From positions 22,688-86,687 of the forward strand of contig NZ_LOHF01000012.1 in the NCBI RefSeq assembly GCF_002158995.1: 64,000 nucleotides of DNA, in the 5' to 3' direction. The first letter of the stretch is position 1. Every line of letters begins with the position of its first letter. The position numbers and the translations under genes are program-made. Below, in pieces: positions 41,465-51,843 of this stretch. The notes beneath the pieces were generated by a model. The model searched no databases. It saw only the letters and a list, made by a program, of their open reading frames with translations, and was not told the origin of the DNA. This DNA comes from Pseudomonas caspiana (GTDB lineage: Bacteria; Pseudomonadota; Gammaproteobacteria; Pseudomonadales; Pseudomonadaceae).

Positions 41465-42946
41465 TCAGAAGCGCCAGATGACGTCGACGATGGCGCGGTG
41501 CATGTAGTTGTCGACTCCGCTGCCATAGGCATCGCCCGGTTTGAAGACACCGGCGCGTAGACGAACAAGCGCCGAAGGTTCATCCATCGACTGGCTGAGT
41601 GCCGCAGGCATCAGGCCGCCTTTGAAGTACTTGGTCACGACCAAGTCCATTTCCTGACCCAGATCTTTGTTGCCGTCGGTGGTCAGTGGCAGGGACGACA
41701 GAACGCCGCTTTCATCCGCGCCTACGGCGTTGATGCCTGAGGTGCCGATGCGTGCATTGCCATCGGTGCGGCGGAATTTGTGGTAGATCAACGATGCGTC
41801 GTACTCATCCTGCAACTGCCAGGAAGCGAACAGCGAGCCGCTTTCCACGTTGGCCATTTCGCCCTGGAAAGCTTCACCGAAGCGGTGTACGCGAGAGCGG
41901 GTACCGGTCCAGTTCGAGCGGTTGGATTCCAGACCGTTCTGCTCGTATTCCTTGCTGGCGCGCGAATAAGCCGCACCCACTTGCCACTGCGGATCAAGGC
42001 GTAGACGCAGACCCAGATCGGTTGCCCAGCCATTGACGTTGCTGTTGGTCTTGTCTCCAGCCTGGAACGTACCGTCAGGCTGCCCCACGGCTGCGATCTG
42101 GCTGCGGTCACCGGTCAGCCAGGTCACGCTGCCCCAGTAATTGATCTGGTTGGTATTGCGATGGTTGTAAGCATCGCTGTTGGCCTGCAGACCCAGCCAG
42201 GTCAACTCGCCGTTGGAGGTTTTGTCCAGGTCATCGAGTTCCCGGCCTGCGCTTTTCAGGTTGCCGTCATCCTGGCTGTGGTGCGCACGCACTCCAGCCC
42301 ATTGACCTGGCATCCACTGGTAGCTGACGTCACCGAAGATGTGCTTGCGGTCTTCGTCTTGCGGGGACAGTTCAGTCAGGTCAGTGCGGTATTCGCTGAA
42401 GCGTTGAGCCACGCCCACGTCGGCTTTGAGCAGCGTGGTGTCGAAGACCCAGTTCACGGCTTCGATGTTGGTGTCGTGCCATTGGCCGTCGTCGTTGCGC
42501 AGGCGCTGACGACCGACCTTGAGTATTTCACCCGGGTACGCTGTGAAACCGCTGTAACCGATCCAGAATTCGCGCAAGGCCAGATAGCTCTTGTCAACTT
42601 CACGTTCGCTGGCGTTGCCGCGAGCCTGAGTGGTTTGCTGGGTGTCGGAATCGGTTTGTTCCAGAGGGTCAGTCTGAATGGTGTCAGTGGCGGTTACCAC
42701 CTGGCCCATTGCATAGCCGCTCCAGTCGCCACGTTCGCCATAGACCCAAGGACGCAGGTCCAGACCAATACCGTTGACATCGCCACCGGAGCGAGTGCCC
42801 AGGTCACGGTCGTCTTCGGCCTGGCCGCTGATTTTTACTTCCAGACCGAAGTTCTTTTCTTCGGTCAGGGCCGCCAGTGTCGGCGTAGCCCAAAGCAGGG
42901 TAAAGCCAAGACCCAGGCCTGCGGCCATCAGGGGATTCAACTTCAT
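41465..42946 (-). CDS. algE: Alginate outer-membrane porin AlgE
   Basis: The 493-residue precursor has a signal peptide ([20 protein letters not shown], cleavage near LAALTEE) and an 18-strand barrel pattern ending in the C-terminal aromatic VIWRF. Conserved parts include [20 protein letters not shown] and [20 protein letters not shown]. It secretes alginate across the outer membrane, with AlgK. It overlaps the algK stop by 4 bases. Confidence 0.96.
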   Translation of the reverse strand: MKLNPLMAAGLGLGFTLLWATPTLAALTEEKNFGLEVKISGQAEDDRDLGTRSGGDVNGIGLDLRPWVYGERGDWSGYAMGQVVTATDTIQTDPLEQTDSDTQQTTQARGNASEREVDKSYLALREFWIGYSGFTAYPGEILKVGRQRLRNDDGQWHDTNIEAVNWVFDTTLLKADVGVAQRFSEYRTDLTELSPQDEDRKHIFGDVSYQWMPGQWAGVRAHHSQDDGNLKSAGRELDDLDKTSNGELTWLGLQANSDAYNHRNTNQINYWGSVTWLTGDRSQIAAVGQPDGTFQAGDKTNSNVNGWATDLGLRLRLDPQWQVGAAYSRASKEYEQNGLESNRSNWTGTRSRVHRFGEAFQGEMANVESGSLFASWQLQDEYDASLIYHKFRRTDGNARIGTSGINAVGADESGVLSSLPLTTDGNKDLGQEMDLVVTKYFKGGLMPAALSQSMDEPSALVRLRAGVFKPGDAYGSGVDNYMHRAIVDVIWRF

Positions 42947-44361
42947 AGTGGTGCGTCCTCGCCGTCTTCTTCTTTCAGGGCCTGCATGGCCAGCGCGTTT
43001 TGGCTGGTGATGCCCCGGACGTTTTTCTCTTGCTGCAACAGCCGTTGGGCGGTGGCGAGTTTTTCAGGTGGCAGGGCAGTGCTGATTTCCTGCGCAAGTT
43101 CAGTGGCCGCTGGCGTCGGCTGTGGAGCTTGCAGAGCCAGTTGACTGAACACCCAGGCATTGACCGGATTGGGCATGGTGCCCTTGCCTTGGGAGAACAG
43201 CTGGGCAATGGCAAAGTCAGCACTGTTCTGGCCGCCACGAGCAGCGATCAGCAGTTCATCCAGTGCTTTTTGTGATTCGACCTTGCCCAGGTAGCCACGG
43301 CGGTAGATCTGACCCAGGTAGTAATGCGCGGAGAGCTCACCACCGGCGGCGGCTTTTTTCATGTGCTCTTCGGCTTTGTGTGAATCAGCCGGTACCCATT
43401 TACCTTCGTAGTACAGGCGACCCAGCAACAGTTCGGCGCGGGGTTGGTCCGCAGCACGGCCGTTATCCAGGTACTCCATCATCTTGTCGACGTCGCCCAG
43501 TTCGGGGAAGTCGTAAAGCAGTTTGGCCAGCGTCACCCACGAAGCGGGGTAGCCCGGTGCAACCTGTTCCAGCAATTGCTGCGCGGTTTTTTCATCCGGA
43601 GTACCGACAGATGCGTCACCCAGAACACGGGCTACGCTGTCGACACGCTGGGCGCCGACACGACCCACGCTGTAAGCACTTTTAAGCTGCTCGACCACTG
43701 CGGTGCGCTGCTCGTTCTGGCCACGTTTCTGATAGACCGTGACCAGCTCGACGTAGCAGATGTCGACCTTGTCCAATGCGGTTTTGCAGATGTTTTCCAC
43801 TTCATCCAGGTGCTGGTCGTAAGTGCCTTGGGTGCGATACAGCAGCACTTGAGCCAGACCGGCTTCCGGATAGCCTTGTGCACGCCATTCGCTGATTTTC
43901 TGCTGGGCGTTCACGTTCGGGAAACTGTGCGGGAACTGCAGATAGAGCATGGCCAGCGGTGTCAGCGAGCTGGTATCGCCACTGGCGAAGGCCTTTTTCA
44001 GCAGGTCTTCGGCTTCGTGGTGCTCGGCCTCGGTTGCCCCAGGCTTGGAGGCCAGCAGGCGACCCAGGCGAGCCTGAGCACGTGGCGAGGTTTCAGCTGC
44101 TGCACGGTAAGTGGCTTCTGCTTCCTTGATGCGCTGCGGATCACCGCTCTGCACAGCAATGTCAGCCAGGCCAACCTGTGCATCGCTGTAGCCCAGGTCC
44201 GCCAGTTGCCGATAGTTCTGCTCTGCCAGTGCGGTGTCACCGTTCTTCAGGGCTTCATTGGCCAGGCGTTGATCGGGCAGGCCGGCACAGCCGGTCAGGG
44301 CGATGGCAACGGCCAGGCTCAACAGTGTAGGGCTCGACAATCTTTGTAATGGGCTACGCAT
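42943..44361 (-). CDS. algK: Alginate assembly lipoprotein AlgK
   Basis: The 472-residue precursor has a lipobox LTGC near residue 25 ([15 protein letters not shown]) and tandem Sel1/TPR-like repeats throughout ([40 protein letters not shown]). It scaffolds the secretion complex in the outer-membrane periplasmic face. It overlaps algE by 4 bases and lies 1 base from alg44. Confidence 0.95.
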   Translation of the reverse strand: MRSPLQRLSSPTLLSLAVAIALTGCAGLPDQRLANEALKNGDTALAEQNYRQLADLGYSDAQVGLADIAVQSGDPQRIKEAEATYRAAAETSPRAQARLGRLLASKPGATEAEHHEAEDLLKKAFASGDTSSLTPLAMLYLQFPHSFPNVNAQQKISEWRAQGYPEAGLAQVLLYRTQGTYDQHLDEVENICKTALDKVDICYVELVTVYQKRGQNEQRTAVVEQLKSAYSVGRVGAQRVDSVARVLGDASVGTPDEKTAQQLLEQVAPGYPASWVTLAKLLYDFPELGDVDKMMEYLDNGRAADQPRAELLLGRLYYEGKWVPADSHKAEEHMKKAAAGGELSAHYYLGQIYRRGYLGKVESQKALDELLIAARGGQNSADFAIAQLFSQGKGTMPNPVNAWVFSQLALQAPQPTPAATELAQEISTALPPEKLATAQRLLQQEKNVRGITSQNALAMQALKEEDGEDAPL

Positions 44362-44362
44362 G

Positions 44363-45532
44363 TTAGAGACCCGCGGCCATGGCTTTGTCGATCAACCAGT
44401 TCATCGATGGACCACGATCGCTGGTGACTTCAACCGGACGGCCAGCCAGGGAAGTGTCCAGCACTTCGTCAGGCTTGATCTGTACACGGATGTCAGTGGC
44501 CAGATCGGTTTCGCTCAGGTTGGTGCTGCTGATGATTTTGCCGGTGCGTACGGTGTCGTCACCTGCCACCTGGAAGTTCACACGGGTGCCTGGTTTGACT
44601 TCGTTGAACTGGCGATAGGTAAAGCGTGCTTCAACGTTGGCAGCGGTGTTGCGCGGCACCAGTTGGAAGATCACTTGGCCTTTGGCAGCGAACTGACCAT
44701 CGGCAACCAGTTGCTTGGCGATTACGCAATCGCATGGGCTGGTCAGGGTGCCGGCCATTTGCTTGCCGTACAGTTCTTCGATTTTGGCTGGCTGCAGGTC
44801 ATCGCCGTTCAGGCTGCCCTTGAGCATTTCCAGCATGCTGGTGTTGAACGAAGCCATCGGCGCGCCTTTGGCTACCGGCGAGTTGACCGCCACCAGGCTC
44901 TGCACGGTACCTTCGCGCGGCATGGTCACGTCCATCGCAGGCAAGGTCACCAGACCTGCCGAGGAGTGGCTGACGAAGTACAGGCTGTAAACAGTCTTGA
45001 AGATGAAGCCAAACGCGGCCAGACCGACAATGAAGATGCCGAGGCTGAAGGTCACGGCGCGCAGGCGACCCAAAGCAGTCATGCCATCGCCGCTGCCTTT
45101 TACCTTGCGCGCCTTGGTGAAGTTGTCGCGCTGCAGAGTGGCCAGTACTTCACCCATGCTGACGATGTCGCCGCTCAGGTGCGAGGTGATCAAGTGGCGC
45201 AGGGTCGCGATGTCTTGTGCTTCCAGATTCTGGAACTGGCAGCCGACACGGCCGGTGGAGGCATCGATGGAGCGCACTTGCAGTTCAACGTCCATGGCCA
45301 GGCCAAGGTTGTCGATCAGGAACTGCAGACGACCCTTGATTACCTCACCTGCTGTCGGGCGCTGCTGAGCAGGCGCGACGAAGCTCAGACCGCCTGCAGA
45401 AAGGTCTTCTACGCGGACCAGCGGGGCACCCGGGGCTTCGAGCAAGCGCAGCTTGGCGGGGATTTTGACCCGGGCGTGTTGGCGCTGGGCTTCGGATTCA
45501 TGTACGACGTTTGCATTCACGGCTGTATTCAT
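44363..45532 (-). CDS. alg44: Alginate polymerase subunit Alg44 (PilZ, c-di-GMP receptor)
   Basis: The 389-residue protein has an N-terminal PilZ domain with RQHAR (17-21, RxxxR) and DLSAGGLSF (43-51), the c-di-GMP binding motifs, one membrane segment near TFSLGIFIVGLAAFGFIFKT, and a periplasmic HlyD-like domain. c-di-GMP binding activates alginate polymerisation by Alg8. Order and spacing match the operon in other pseudomonads. Confidence 0.95.
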   Translation of the reverse strand: MNTAVNANVVHESEAQRQHARVKIPAKLRLLEAPGAPLVRVEDLSAGGLSFVAPAQQRPTAGEVIKGRLQFLIDNLGLAMDVELQVRSIDASTGRVGCQFQNLEAQDIATLRHLITSHLSGDIVSMGEVLATLQRDNFTKARKVKGSGDGMTALGRLRAVTFSLGIFIVGLAAFGFIFKTVYSLYFVSHSSAGLVTLPAMDVTMPREGTVQSLVAVNSPVAKGAPMASFNTSMLEMLKGSLNGDDLQPAKIEELYGKQMAGTLTSPCDCVIAKQLVADGQFAAKGQVIFQLVPRNTAANVEARFTYRQFNEVKPGTRVNFQVAGDDTVRTGKIISSTNLSETDLATDIRVQIKPDEVLDTSLAGRPVEVTSDRGPSMNWLIDKAMAAGL

Positions 45533-45573
45533 GGCTAATTTTCCTACTTAAGCGATTAATCCGTTGGCCCGGT

Positions 45574-47055
45574 TTAAACCATCGTCAACAGCACTGCGAC
45601 GAAGATGGTGCCAGCCGAGAAAGTCATGGTCCGAGACGACCAGGTGTTGAACCAGCCTTGAAAGCTGGCCATGTCGCGGCTGAGTTTGGTGTCTTGGCGC
45701 GTCCAGGACTGGCGGTCCAGGCGGAAGAAAACGTAGATTTTCATCAGTGCGCCGACGATCTGGTTGTAATAAAGAATCATTGGGTAGGCTGGCCCGATCC
45801 GGTGTCCCGAGCAGGACAGCAGAAGGGTCAGGATCAGGCGTGTAATGCCGATCCACAGCAGGTACATCAGGATGAACATGCCGCCGTATTTGAAGCTGGC
45901 GATGATCGCAACGGTCAGGCCGAGAATGGAGGTCCACATCGACACGCGCTGGTCGAACAGCACGATGCTGGTGAAGACGCCGAGACGGCGAACGCCCAGA
46001 CCCAATGCACGCGAGTTTTGACGCAGGTTGTTGCCGTACCAGCGATACATCAGCTTGCGGCTGGCTTTCAGGAAGCTTTTTTCCGGCGGGTGTTCAACGG
46101 TGTGAATGGCCGCGTCCGGCACGTAGAACGTGTCGTAGCCCAGGCGCATCAGGCTGAACCAGCTGGATTTGTCATCGCCGGTCAGGAACCGGAAAGTGCC
46201 CAGACGCCAATGGTGCAGCGAATCGCTTTCAACGTCGGCGATGAACTCAGGGTCAGTCACAACCGTTGCGCGGAACACCGACATACGACCGGTCATGGTC
46301 AGTACGCGTTTGGACAAAGCCATCGAGCACATGTTGATGTGACGCTGGGCGAAACGCAGCTTGTGCCATTCGCTCATGATGTAACCGCCGCGCACTTCGC
46401 AGAACTCGTTGGTGGTCAGGCCGCCGACGTTGCCGAACAGCTGGAACCACGGAACCGTTTTGCGCACTACGCCTTCAGCCAGCACGGTGTCGCCGTCGAT
46501 CACGGCCACTACAGCGCGGTCGTCGGGCATGTGCCGGGAGATTGCACGGAAACCAAAGGCCAGACCGTCACGCTTGCCGGTACCGGCAATACGTACGAAG
46601 TCCAGCTTCACGTGTTCAGGCGGGTTGGCCTTTTCCCACATCGCCTTGACCAGCAACTCGTCGGACATTTCCACCAGAGAGCAGACCACGGTGGTCGGGA
46701 AGCCGCATTCGATGGCTTCGCGAATGACCGAGCTGTACACCTGGGCGGTGGTCAGTGCGTCGATACGAAAACTGGTGACCATCAGGAACACGTGAGACGG
46801 GTCCGCTGATGTGCCCAGCTTGCGCACTTTGCGACGCAAGTGCGGGTAGACGATGTAGAGAAAGATCATGCCACGCACAAAGTGCGTGATACCCATTGAG
46901 TAGCGCCAGATGCCGACGGCGCCAATCAGGAAAATAAAGTTCTTCGACTGCGAGTCAAAGATACTGGTAGGCAACGCTGTCGCGAGTGCCCCTAATAAAC
47001 TCAGGTAGAACAACCAACCTGCGGCCTGTAGTAGACCATGCTTAAGCCTGTGCAT
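45574..47055 (-). CDS. alg8: Alginate polymerase glycosyltransferase Alg8
   Basis: The 493-residue protein is a GT2 family inner-membrane polymerase. It has N-terminal hydrophobic segments, the substrate-binding acidic motif [14 protein letters not shown], and later LTGDDKSSW and the RQNSR motif within [12 protein letters not shown], equivalent to the QxxRW of processive GTs. C-terminal membrane helices follow. It polymerises mannuronate from GDP-mannuronic acid. A 209-base gap with a REPIN separates it from algD. Confidence 0.95.
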   Translation of the reverse strand: MHRLKHGLLQAAGWLFYLSLLGALATALPTSIFDSQSKNFIFLIGAVGIWRYSMGITHFVRGMIFLYIVYPHLRRKVRKLGTSADPSHVFLMVTSFRIDALTTAQVYSSVIREAIECGFPTTVVCSLVEMSDELLVKAMWEKANPPEHVKLDFVRIAGTGKRDGLAFGFRAISRHMPDDRAVVAVIDGDTVLAEGVVRKTVPWFQLFGNVGGLTTNEFCEVRGGYIMSEWHKLRFAQRHINMCSMALSKRVLTMTGRMSVFRATVVTDPEFIADVESDSLHHWRLGTFRFLTGDDKSSWFSLMRLGYDTFYVPDAAIHTVEHPPEKSFLKASRKLMYRWYGNNLRQNSRALGLGVRRLGVFTSIVLFDQRVSMWTSILGLTVAIIASFKYGGMFILMYLLWIGITRLILTLLLSCSGHRIGPAYPMILYYNQIVGALMKIYVFFRLDRQSWTRQDTKLSRDMASFQGWFNTWSSRTMTFSAGTIFVAVLLTMV

Positions 47056-47150
47056 ATCTGCATCCGTCTCGGTATCGGGTGAGCCTTTGAGGTGGCCCGA
47101 GTTGGGTTAGGCAGGCGTGTAACAAGCGCCCTTTTTCCGTAGCCGTCCGC

Positions 47151-47231
47151 GGTAGGAGCCAGCTTGTCGGTGAAAGGATTGACCGGTCTTGTAAACCGGT
47201 CAGTCGTCTCACCAACAAGTTGGCTCCTACG
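47151..47231. repeat. REPIN between algD and alg8
   Basis: Arms GGTAGGAGCCAGCTTGTCGG and CACCAACAAGTTGGCTCCTAC face each other around a central palindrome ACCGGT...ACCGGT. Transcription from the algD promoter must read through this hairpin to reach alg8. Confidence 0.9.
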
Positions 47232-47264
47232 GTTGACCTGCCCCGAAGGGCGCTCTGACAGCCG

Positions 47265-48581
47265 TTACCAGCAGATACCTTCAGCGCTAGCGTTTTCGGC
47301 AGTGGTGGTGGTCATGAAGCCGACCAGGTCCACAATCTGCTTGCCCGCTGGAGCCTTGTCGGCCAGGGCGCGGAAGCGCTCATCGCGGTTACCCAGGATG
47401 ATCACGTCGGCGTTGTTGATCACAGCGTCGAAGTCCGAGTTGAGCAGGGACGAAACGTGAGGGATCTTGGATTCGATGTAGTCTTTGTTCGCACCGTGAA
47501 CACGAGCGTACTCAACGTTGCTGTCGTAGATGCTCAGCTCGAAGCCTTTACCGATCAGCATTTCAGCCAGCTCTACCAGCGGGCTTTCACGCAGGTCGTC
47601 AGTACCGGCCTTGAAGCTCAGACCCATCAGCGCGACTTTGCGAGTGTCATGAGACGCCACGATGTCGAAAGCGTTCTGTACCTGGGAAACGTTGCTGCGC
47701 ATCAGCGAGTTGAGCAGAGGCGCTTCAACATCGAGGCTACCAGCACGGTAGGTCAGGGCGCGGACGTCTTTTGGCAGGCAAGAGCCGCCGAAAGCGAAGC
47801 CTGGACGCATGTAGTACTGAGACAGGTTCAGTTGTTTGTCCTGGCAAACCACTTCCATCACTTCACGACCATCGACACCGCACGCTTTGGCAATGTTGCC
47901 GATTTCGTTGGCGAAAGTGACCTTGGTGGCGTGCCATACGTTGCAGGTGTACTTGATCATTTCGGCAACGGCGATGTCCTTGCGGATGACCGGAGCGTCG
48001 AGTTCTTCGTACAGGGCTTGCAGCACGTCGCCGGACGCTTTATCGAACTCGCCGATAACGGTCATTGGCGGGTGATCGTAGTCTTTGATCGCGGTGCTTT
48101 CGCGCAGGAACTCAGGGTTCACTGCAACGCCGAAGTCGACGCCGGCTTTTTTGCCGGAGCAGTCTTCGAGGATCGGGATCACAACGTTGGCAATAGTGCC
48201 CGGCAGAACCGTGCTACGCACAACGATGGTGTGACGAGTGTCTTTTTCACGCAGTACGAAGCCGATTTCGCGGCAAACGGATTCGATGAAATCGAGTTCC
48301 AGGTCGCCGTTTTTCTTGCTAGGGGTACCAACGCAGATCATCGACACGTCAGTGGCGCGAATGGCCTCGGAGAAATCCGTGGTACCGCGCAATTTGCCAG
48401 TGCGAATACCCTTGTCCAGAAGTTCGCCCAGACCGGGTTCTACGATTGGCGATTTGCCGTTATTGATAAGGTCGATCTTGGCGCTAGAGATATCCACACC
48501 AACAACATCATGACCCCGCGCAGAAAGGCAACCGGCACATACTGCACCGACATAACCCAAACCAAAGATGCTGATACGCAT
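47265..48581 (-). CDS. algD: GDP-mannose 6-dehydrogenase
   Basis: The 438-residue enzyme starts MRISIFGLGYVGAVCAGCLS with the NAD-binding motif GLGYVG and has the catalytic Cys268 in GFAFGGSCLPKDV. It oxidises GDP-mannose to GDP-mannuronic acid, the committed step of alginate synthesis. It is the first gene of the operon and has a GAGGAG-type ribosome site. A long leader (about 0.48 kb) precedes it from the AlgU-like promoter. Confidence 0.98.
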   Translation of the reverse strand: MRISIFGLGYVGAVCAGCLSARGHDVVGVDISSAKIDLINNGKSPIVEPGLGELLDKGIRTGKLRGTTDFSEAIRATDVSMICVGTPSKKNGDLELDFIESVCREIGFVLREKDTRHTIVVRSTVLPGTIANVVIPILEDCSGKKAGVDFGVAVNPEFLRESTAIKDYDHPPMTVIGEFDKASGDVLQALYEELDAPVIRKDIAVAEMIKYTCNVWHATKVTFANEIGNIAKACGVDGREVMEVVCQDKQLNLSQYYMRPGFAFGGSCLPKDVRALTYRAGSLDVEAPLLNSLMRSNVSQVQNAFDIVASHDTRKVALMGLSFKAGTDDLRESPLVELAEMLIGKGFELSIYDSNVEYARVHGANKDYIESKIPHVSSLLNSDFDAVINNADVIILGNRDERFRALADKAPAGKQIVDLVGFMTTTTAENASAEGICW

Positions 48582-49061
48582 CGTACTCTCCTCGATTTAC
48601 ACGCCATAAGTTGGCTGGATATTGAATTTTGGCCAGCAGGTATCGCGCACTCTAAAGTGTGACTTAAAGAAGTCGCACAACAAGTACAGGCATATTTAAA
48701 AAAGGTGAGTGCCAGAAGTAACTAAGGCAATCTCAAATACTGCTGAGTCTTGAACGGCAAGTAACCTGGCTGTAACAGCTACAGGGCCTCGCTCTGGGAT
48801 GTGGTAAACCACTCCTTTGAGTGCTAACGCTGTCTCGTTGCTGACAGGCCCGGACCAGAGCCTCGGCTGCCATGCCCCAATATTGCGCTTTGCACTTGAA
48901 CAGTGCTTTGCCAAACGACTAAAGCTTTATAAGTGTGAGTCAATCTCCTGACTACCTACCGCCTCTGATCCTGGAACCAGTGTTATGAACGGCAACTTCC
49001 ACATCTTCTACACCGCTTGTAAGTGATCTCTCACAAGGAAGGCGAGAATTGTTACGGGATG
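48582..49061 (-). promoter_or_regulatory. Long 5' leader of algD
   Basis: About 480 bases separate the predicted transcription start (near 49055) from the algD start. No ORF is supported in the leader. Long leaders are known for algD in P. aeruginosa, where AlgR and other factors bind in and around it; I see no unambiguous AlgR site here. Repeated direct and inverted short motifs exist but none is decisive. Confidence 0.5.
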
Positions 49062-49089
49062 TAGGAGCGTCTGGTTTCGGGATAAGTTC
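49062..49089 (-). promoter_or_regulatory. AlgU (sigma-22) promoter of algD
   Basis: Read leftward, GAACTT (49089-49084) is followed by 17 bases and TCCTA (49066-49062). These are the -35 and -10 elements, with identical spacing, that I recall for the P. aeruginosa algD promoter. The predicted start lies near 49055. Confidence 0.8.
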
Positions 49090-49156
49090 CTGGCCACTCG
49101 TCCTCTTTTCGAGAATTTTTCTTTTTGGCGACAAAGATTGAGTAGTTGCACATTGA

Positions 49157-49212
49157 TGTCACATTCGCTGTATCCCTTGATTATCGCGGGTTCCCGAGAA
49201 GCGAATGTGACA
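49157..49212. promoter_or_regulatory. Long-spaced 13-base inverted repeat upstream of the algD promoter
   Basis: TGTCACATTCGCT (49157-49169) and AGCGAATGTGACA (49200-49212) are perfect inverse complements separated by 30 bases, placed about 70-120 bases upstream of the algD -35 element. This looks like a bipartite activator site. Which of the known alg regulators (AlgB, AmrZ, AlgR, Vfr) would use it is not determined. Confidence 0.6.
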
Positions 49213-49355
49213 GTGCCACTAATGTGGAAAAGCCAAATGCTAGTACACAAAAAGTTTGTTAATTTTTTGAGAAAATCAGTGGCTTAAAAAATGCGACATG
49301 AAACTGGCGACGTTAATTTGTCAATTCGCAATTTGCACGATAGTTCAGGGGTGGG

Positions 49356-49387
49356 AAAAGGCGCGATGGGGACGGAGATCGCGCCTT
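49356..49387 (-). terminator. Terminator of yaaA
   Basis: A 10-base stem (AAGGCGCGAT with ATCGCGCCTT) around a 10-base loop is followed leftward by a short T run (TTTT). It lies 12 bases after the yaaA stop. Confidence 0.75.
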
Positions 49388-49398
49388 GAAGAGCAGAT

Positions 49399-50178
49399 TC
49401 AAGACTCGGGAGTGTCCCGCAGGAAGACTAACTTGGTCGCGGTGGACTGCTCATTGCTGTAGCGGTAGCCCGCCACGTCGAACTGTTTAAGTGCATCGGG
49501 CGTGTTGATTTTTTCCGTTATCACGAAGCGGCTCATCATCCCGCGAGCCTTCTTGGCGTAGAAGCTGATGATCTTGTACTGGCCGTTTTTCAGGTCCTTG
49601 AACTCAGTGTCGATAATCTGTGCATTCAACGCTGAACGTTTAACGGCCGAAAAGTACTCAGTGGACGCCAGGTTCAGTAACAGGTCATCGCCTTGCTCGG
49701 CCAGCGCTTCGTTGAGCCACTCGCTTATCCGGGTGCCCCAAAATGCGTACAGGTCCTTGCCCCGACCATTTGCCAGTCTGGTGCCCATTTCCAGTCGGTA
49801 AGGCTGCATCAGATCGAGTGGCCGCAGCAGGCCATAAAGGCCGGACAGCATGCGCAAATGGTCTTGGGCATAGCTGAGTTCCGCGTCACTGAAGGTCTCG
49901 GCCTGCAGGCCGGTATACACGTCGCCTTTAAACGCCAGCAGAGCCTGTTTGGCATTCTCCGGGGTAAACGCCGGGGTCCAGCTGCCGAAACGTGCGGCAT
50001 TGAGCCCTGAGAGCTTGTCCGACAGGTGCATCAACTCGCCGATCTGTGCGGGTGTCAGCTCACGCAGTATTTCGATCAGTTCCTGGGAATGGTCCAGATA
50101 TTGCGGCTGAGTGAAGCGCTCGGTTGTCGGCGGGGTTTCGAAATCGAGGGTTTTTGCCGGGGAAATCACCATCAGCAT
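49399..50178 (-). CDS. yaaA: Peroxide stress protein YaaA
   Basis: The 259-residue protein starts [20 protein letters not shown] and matches YaaA/DUF328 throughout ([53 protein letters not shown]). In E. coli YaaA lowers intracellular free iron during peroxide stress. It is a single gene with its own terminator. Confidence 0.95.
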   Translation of the reverse strand: MLMVISPAKTLDFETPPTTERFTQPQYLDHSQELIEILRELTPAQIGELMHLSDKLSGLNAARFGSWTPAFTPENAKQALLAFKGDVYTGLQAETFSDAELSYAQDHLRMLSGLYGLLRPLDLMQPYRLEMGTRLANGRGKDLYAFWGTRISEWLNEALAEQGDDLLLNLASTEYFSAVKRSALNAQIIDTEFKDLKNGQYKIISFYAKKARGMMSRFVITEKINTPDALKQFDVAGYRYSNEQSTATKLVFLRDTPES

Positions 50179-50371
50179 AGGGTCGTCTCCTTTAATCGTC
50201 GGGCGATTCTAGGGGCTGTTGTTGCCTGACTCCAGCTATGGTGGCGATAGGTGAGATGTTTTGATGCGTGAGCTCCTGCAGAAGAATTTGTATCGGCCTG
50301 GAAATCAGCCCTGCCACTCATATCAGCTATAGTGCGGCGCTTAACCGGGTTCGATGTTCAGGGAGCGAGTG

Positions 50372-51511
50372 GTGTTGCGTAAGTTTCTAGCTGTGTGCGC
50401 GTGTCTGTTCAGCGTTCAGGCCATGGCGGCTCCGCCTCCGATCGCCACGATTGACCGTAGCTTCTGGCCTGAACGGCTGGAGTCGCCGGATCTGTTCGAT
50501 GTAGCTTCCCGTGCAGAGATTCTCGGCTTCGCCCACGAATTGCTGGCCAGCGAAGAGCTGGACGAGCAGGGGCTCAAGAGCCGTCTCGGGCTTCGGTACA
50601 TTAATGTGCCTTCAGTAAACCTGCTTCGCCACCGACTCTGGAACCGTCTGCTGGAGGGTTACCAGAATGCACAGTTGAGCTGCCCGCAGGACGCATCGTT
50701 CTGCGTGTTGGTTGAAGACATGGAGCAACTGCGCCAGCGTGCCGCCGAATTCACCATCGCCAGTGATTCGTTCTATGCCAACTGGGGTGTACCGAGTGCA
50801 AATTTTCATCGGCTCTACCTCAACGAGCTGATGTACCTGGCGGCTCTGTTCCCGCAGACCAGCAGCGAAATCGCCCTTTATAACTCTGATGAGTTGAGTG
50901 GCGATGCAATGCCTGATCGCACATTCCAGCTGAATTTCGAAAGTGGCCCTACCGGCGCCGACGGCGGGACTGACTGGCTGGCTGACTTCATGCGCCAGCA
51001 AAAGATGAACGCGACGTTTTTTGTGTTGGGTAAAAACCTGCAAGAACGCCTCGCCGCGACTAACGGTACTGCGTTGCAGTCGCTTTATCGTCTGCAGTGC
51101 GTTGGCATTCAGGGTTGGGAATATCGCTCTCATAGCCAATGGCTCGACTGGCAGAGCTCTGTGTTGCGCAGCGAGGCGCTGACTCAGCAATTGCTGCCGG
51201 ATAACTTCATACCGCTTTTCCGTCCACCTTATGGCCATCGACGTGCGGACAGTGGTCAGTTCTTCCGAGATCAGAACCTGCGGGTTTCACTGTGGACTAT
51301 CGACGCGCAGGACAGCAACGGTCGGCTGACTTCCGAGCAGATCACGGACCGGGTGGTGAACCTGATGTTGCTCTGGCGACGCGGTACGGTGGTGTTTCAT
51401 GACGCAAGCGCCCGAGTGCAATCGGCAGTGCCGTTGCTGCTGGCGAACACCGCGCAAAGTGAGTTGATCTGGGATGATTGCCACAATATCCCTGACAGGC
51501 CCGCAGAATAA
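50372..51511 (+). CDS. Polysaccharide deacetylase-like (NodB) protein with degenerate motifs
   Basis: The protein has a signal peptide (MLRKFLAVCACLFSVQAMA) and a C-terminal NodB-fold domain with ATFFVLGKNLQERL, RPPYGHRRAD, TIDAQDSNG and VVFHDAS. The first metal-binding motif, normally TFDDGP, reads LNFESGP, losing both aspartates, and the second motif SHSQW keeps only one of its two histidines. The enzyme may therefore be inactive or have a changed mechanism. A GTG at 50372 with AGGGAG seven bases upstream is preferred; an ATG at 50354 adds six residues. The N-terminal 170 residues are an unrecognised helical domain. Target unknown. Confidence 0.75.
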   Translation: MLRKFLAVCACLFSVQAMAAPPPIATIDRSFWPERLESPDLFDVASRAEILGFAHELLASEELDEQGLKSRLGLRYINVPSVNLLRHRLWNRLLEGYQNAQLSCPQDASFCVLVEDMEQLRQRAAEFTIASDSFYANWGVPSANFHRLYLNELMYLAALFPQTSSEIALYNSDELSGDAMPDRTFQLNFESGPTGADGGTDWLADFMRQQKMNATFFVLGKNLQERLAATNGTALQSLYRLQCVGIQGWEYRSHSQWLDWQSSVLRSEALTQQLLPDNFIPLFRPPYGHRRADSGQFFRDQNLRVSLWTIDAQDSNGRLTSEQITDRVVNLMLLWRRGTVVFHDASARVQSAVPLLLANTAQSELIWDDCHNIPDRPAE

Positions 51512-51751
51512 GGGCTAGCGTTCATTTTCAGACGAGAGTCAGGCGAATTTTCCGAGGATTTCGGGTAGAGCGGACTTCCGACTGTAAACGGGCTTGGGCA
51601 GGCCGCCAAGGGCTATTCGTCATACTGTGAAATAAACTTCAAAAAAGTGTCAAAGTGCTTTTTTCTGTCATGTGTTTTGCGGTATTACCACTATCAGACC
51701 GCCGAAACCTGCAACACAGGTGGCGTCCTCCAAGACTCCATCTTGAGCAAT

Positions 51752-51773
51752 TCTCTCCTGCCTTAAGGAGAGA
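51752..51773 (+). other. Leader hairpin upstream of phoH
   Basis: TCTCTCCT and AGGAGAGA form an 8-base perfect stem with a 6-base loop about 70 bases before the PIN-PhoH start. The exposed GGAG side is ribosome-site-like, so a post-transcriptional role is possible but not shown. The rest of the 51512-51843 gap shows no gene. Confidence 0.4.
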
Positions 51774-51843
51774 GCCCGGCGGCCTTTTCGTGGCGCAGTT
51801 TTGAGTAGTCTGCGTCGCCTGGCTTTTACAAAGGTGAGCGAGT

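Noticed and set aside
42161..46809. Long plus-strand frames opposite algE, algK, alg44 and alg8 (300-430 codons)
   Set aside because: Same reason: high GC creates long antisense frames. The minus-strand genes are unambiguous.
48582..49398. Small open frames in the algD leader region (60-80 codons)
   Set aside because: They lack ribosome sites and family resemblance and overlap the promoter and inverted repeat.
51752..51773. Moco riboswitch upstream of molybdopterin genes
   Set aside because: The hairpin precedes the PIN-PhoH gene, not moaC, and lacks the complexity of a Moco riboswitch.
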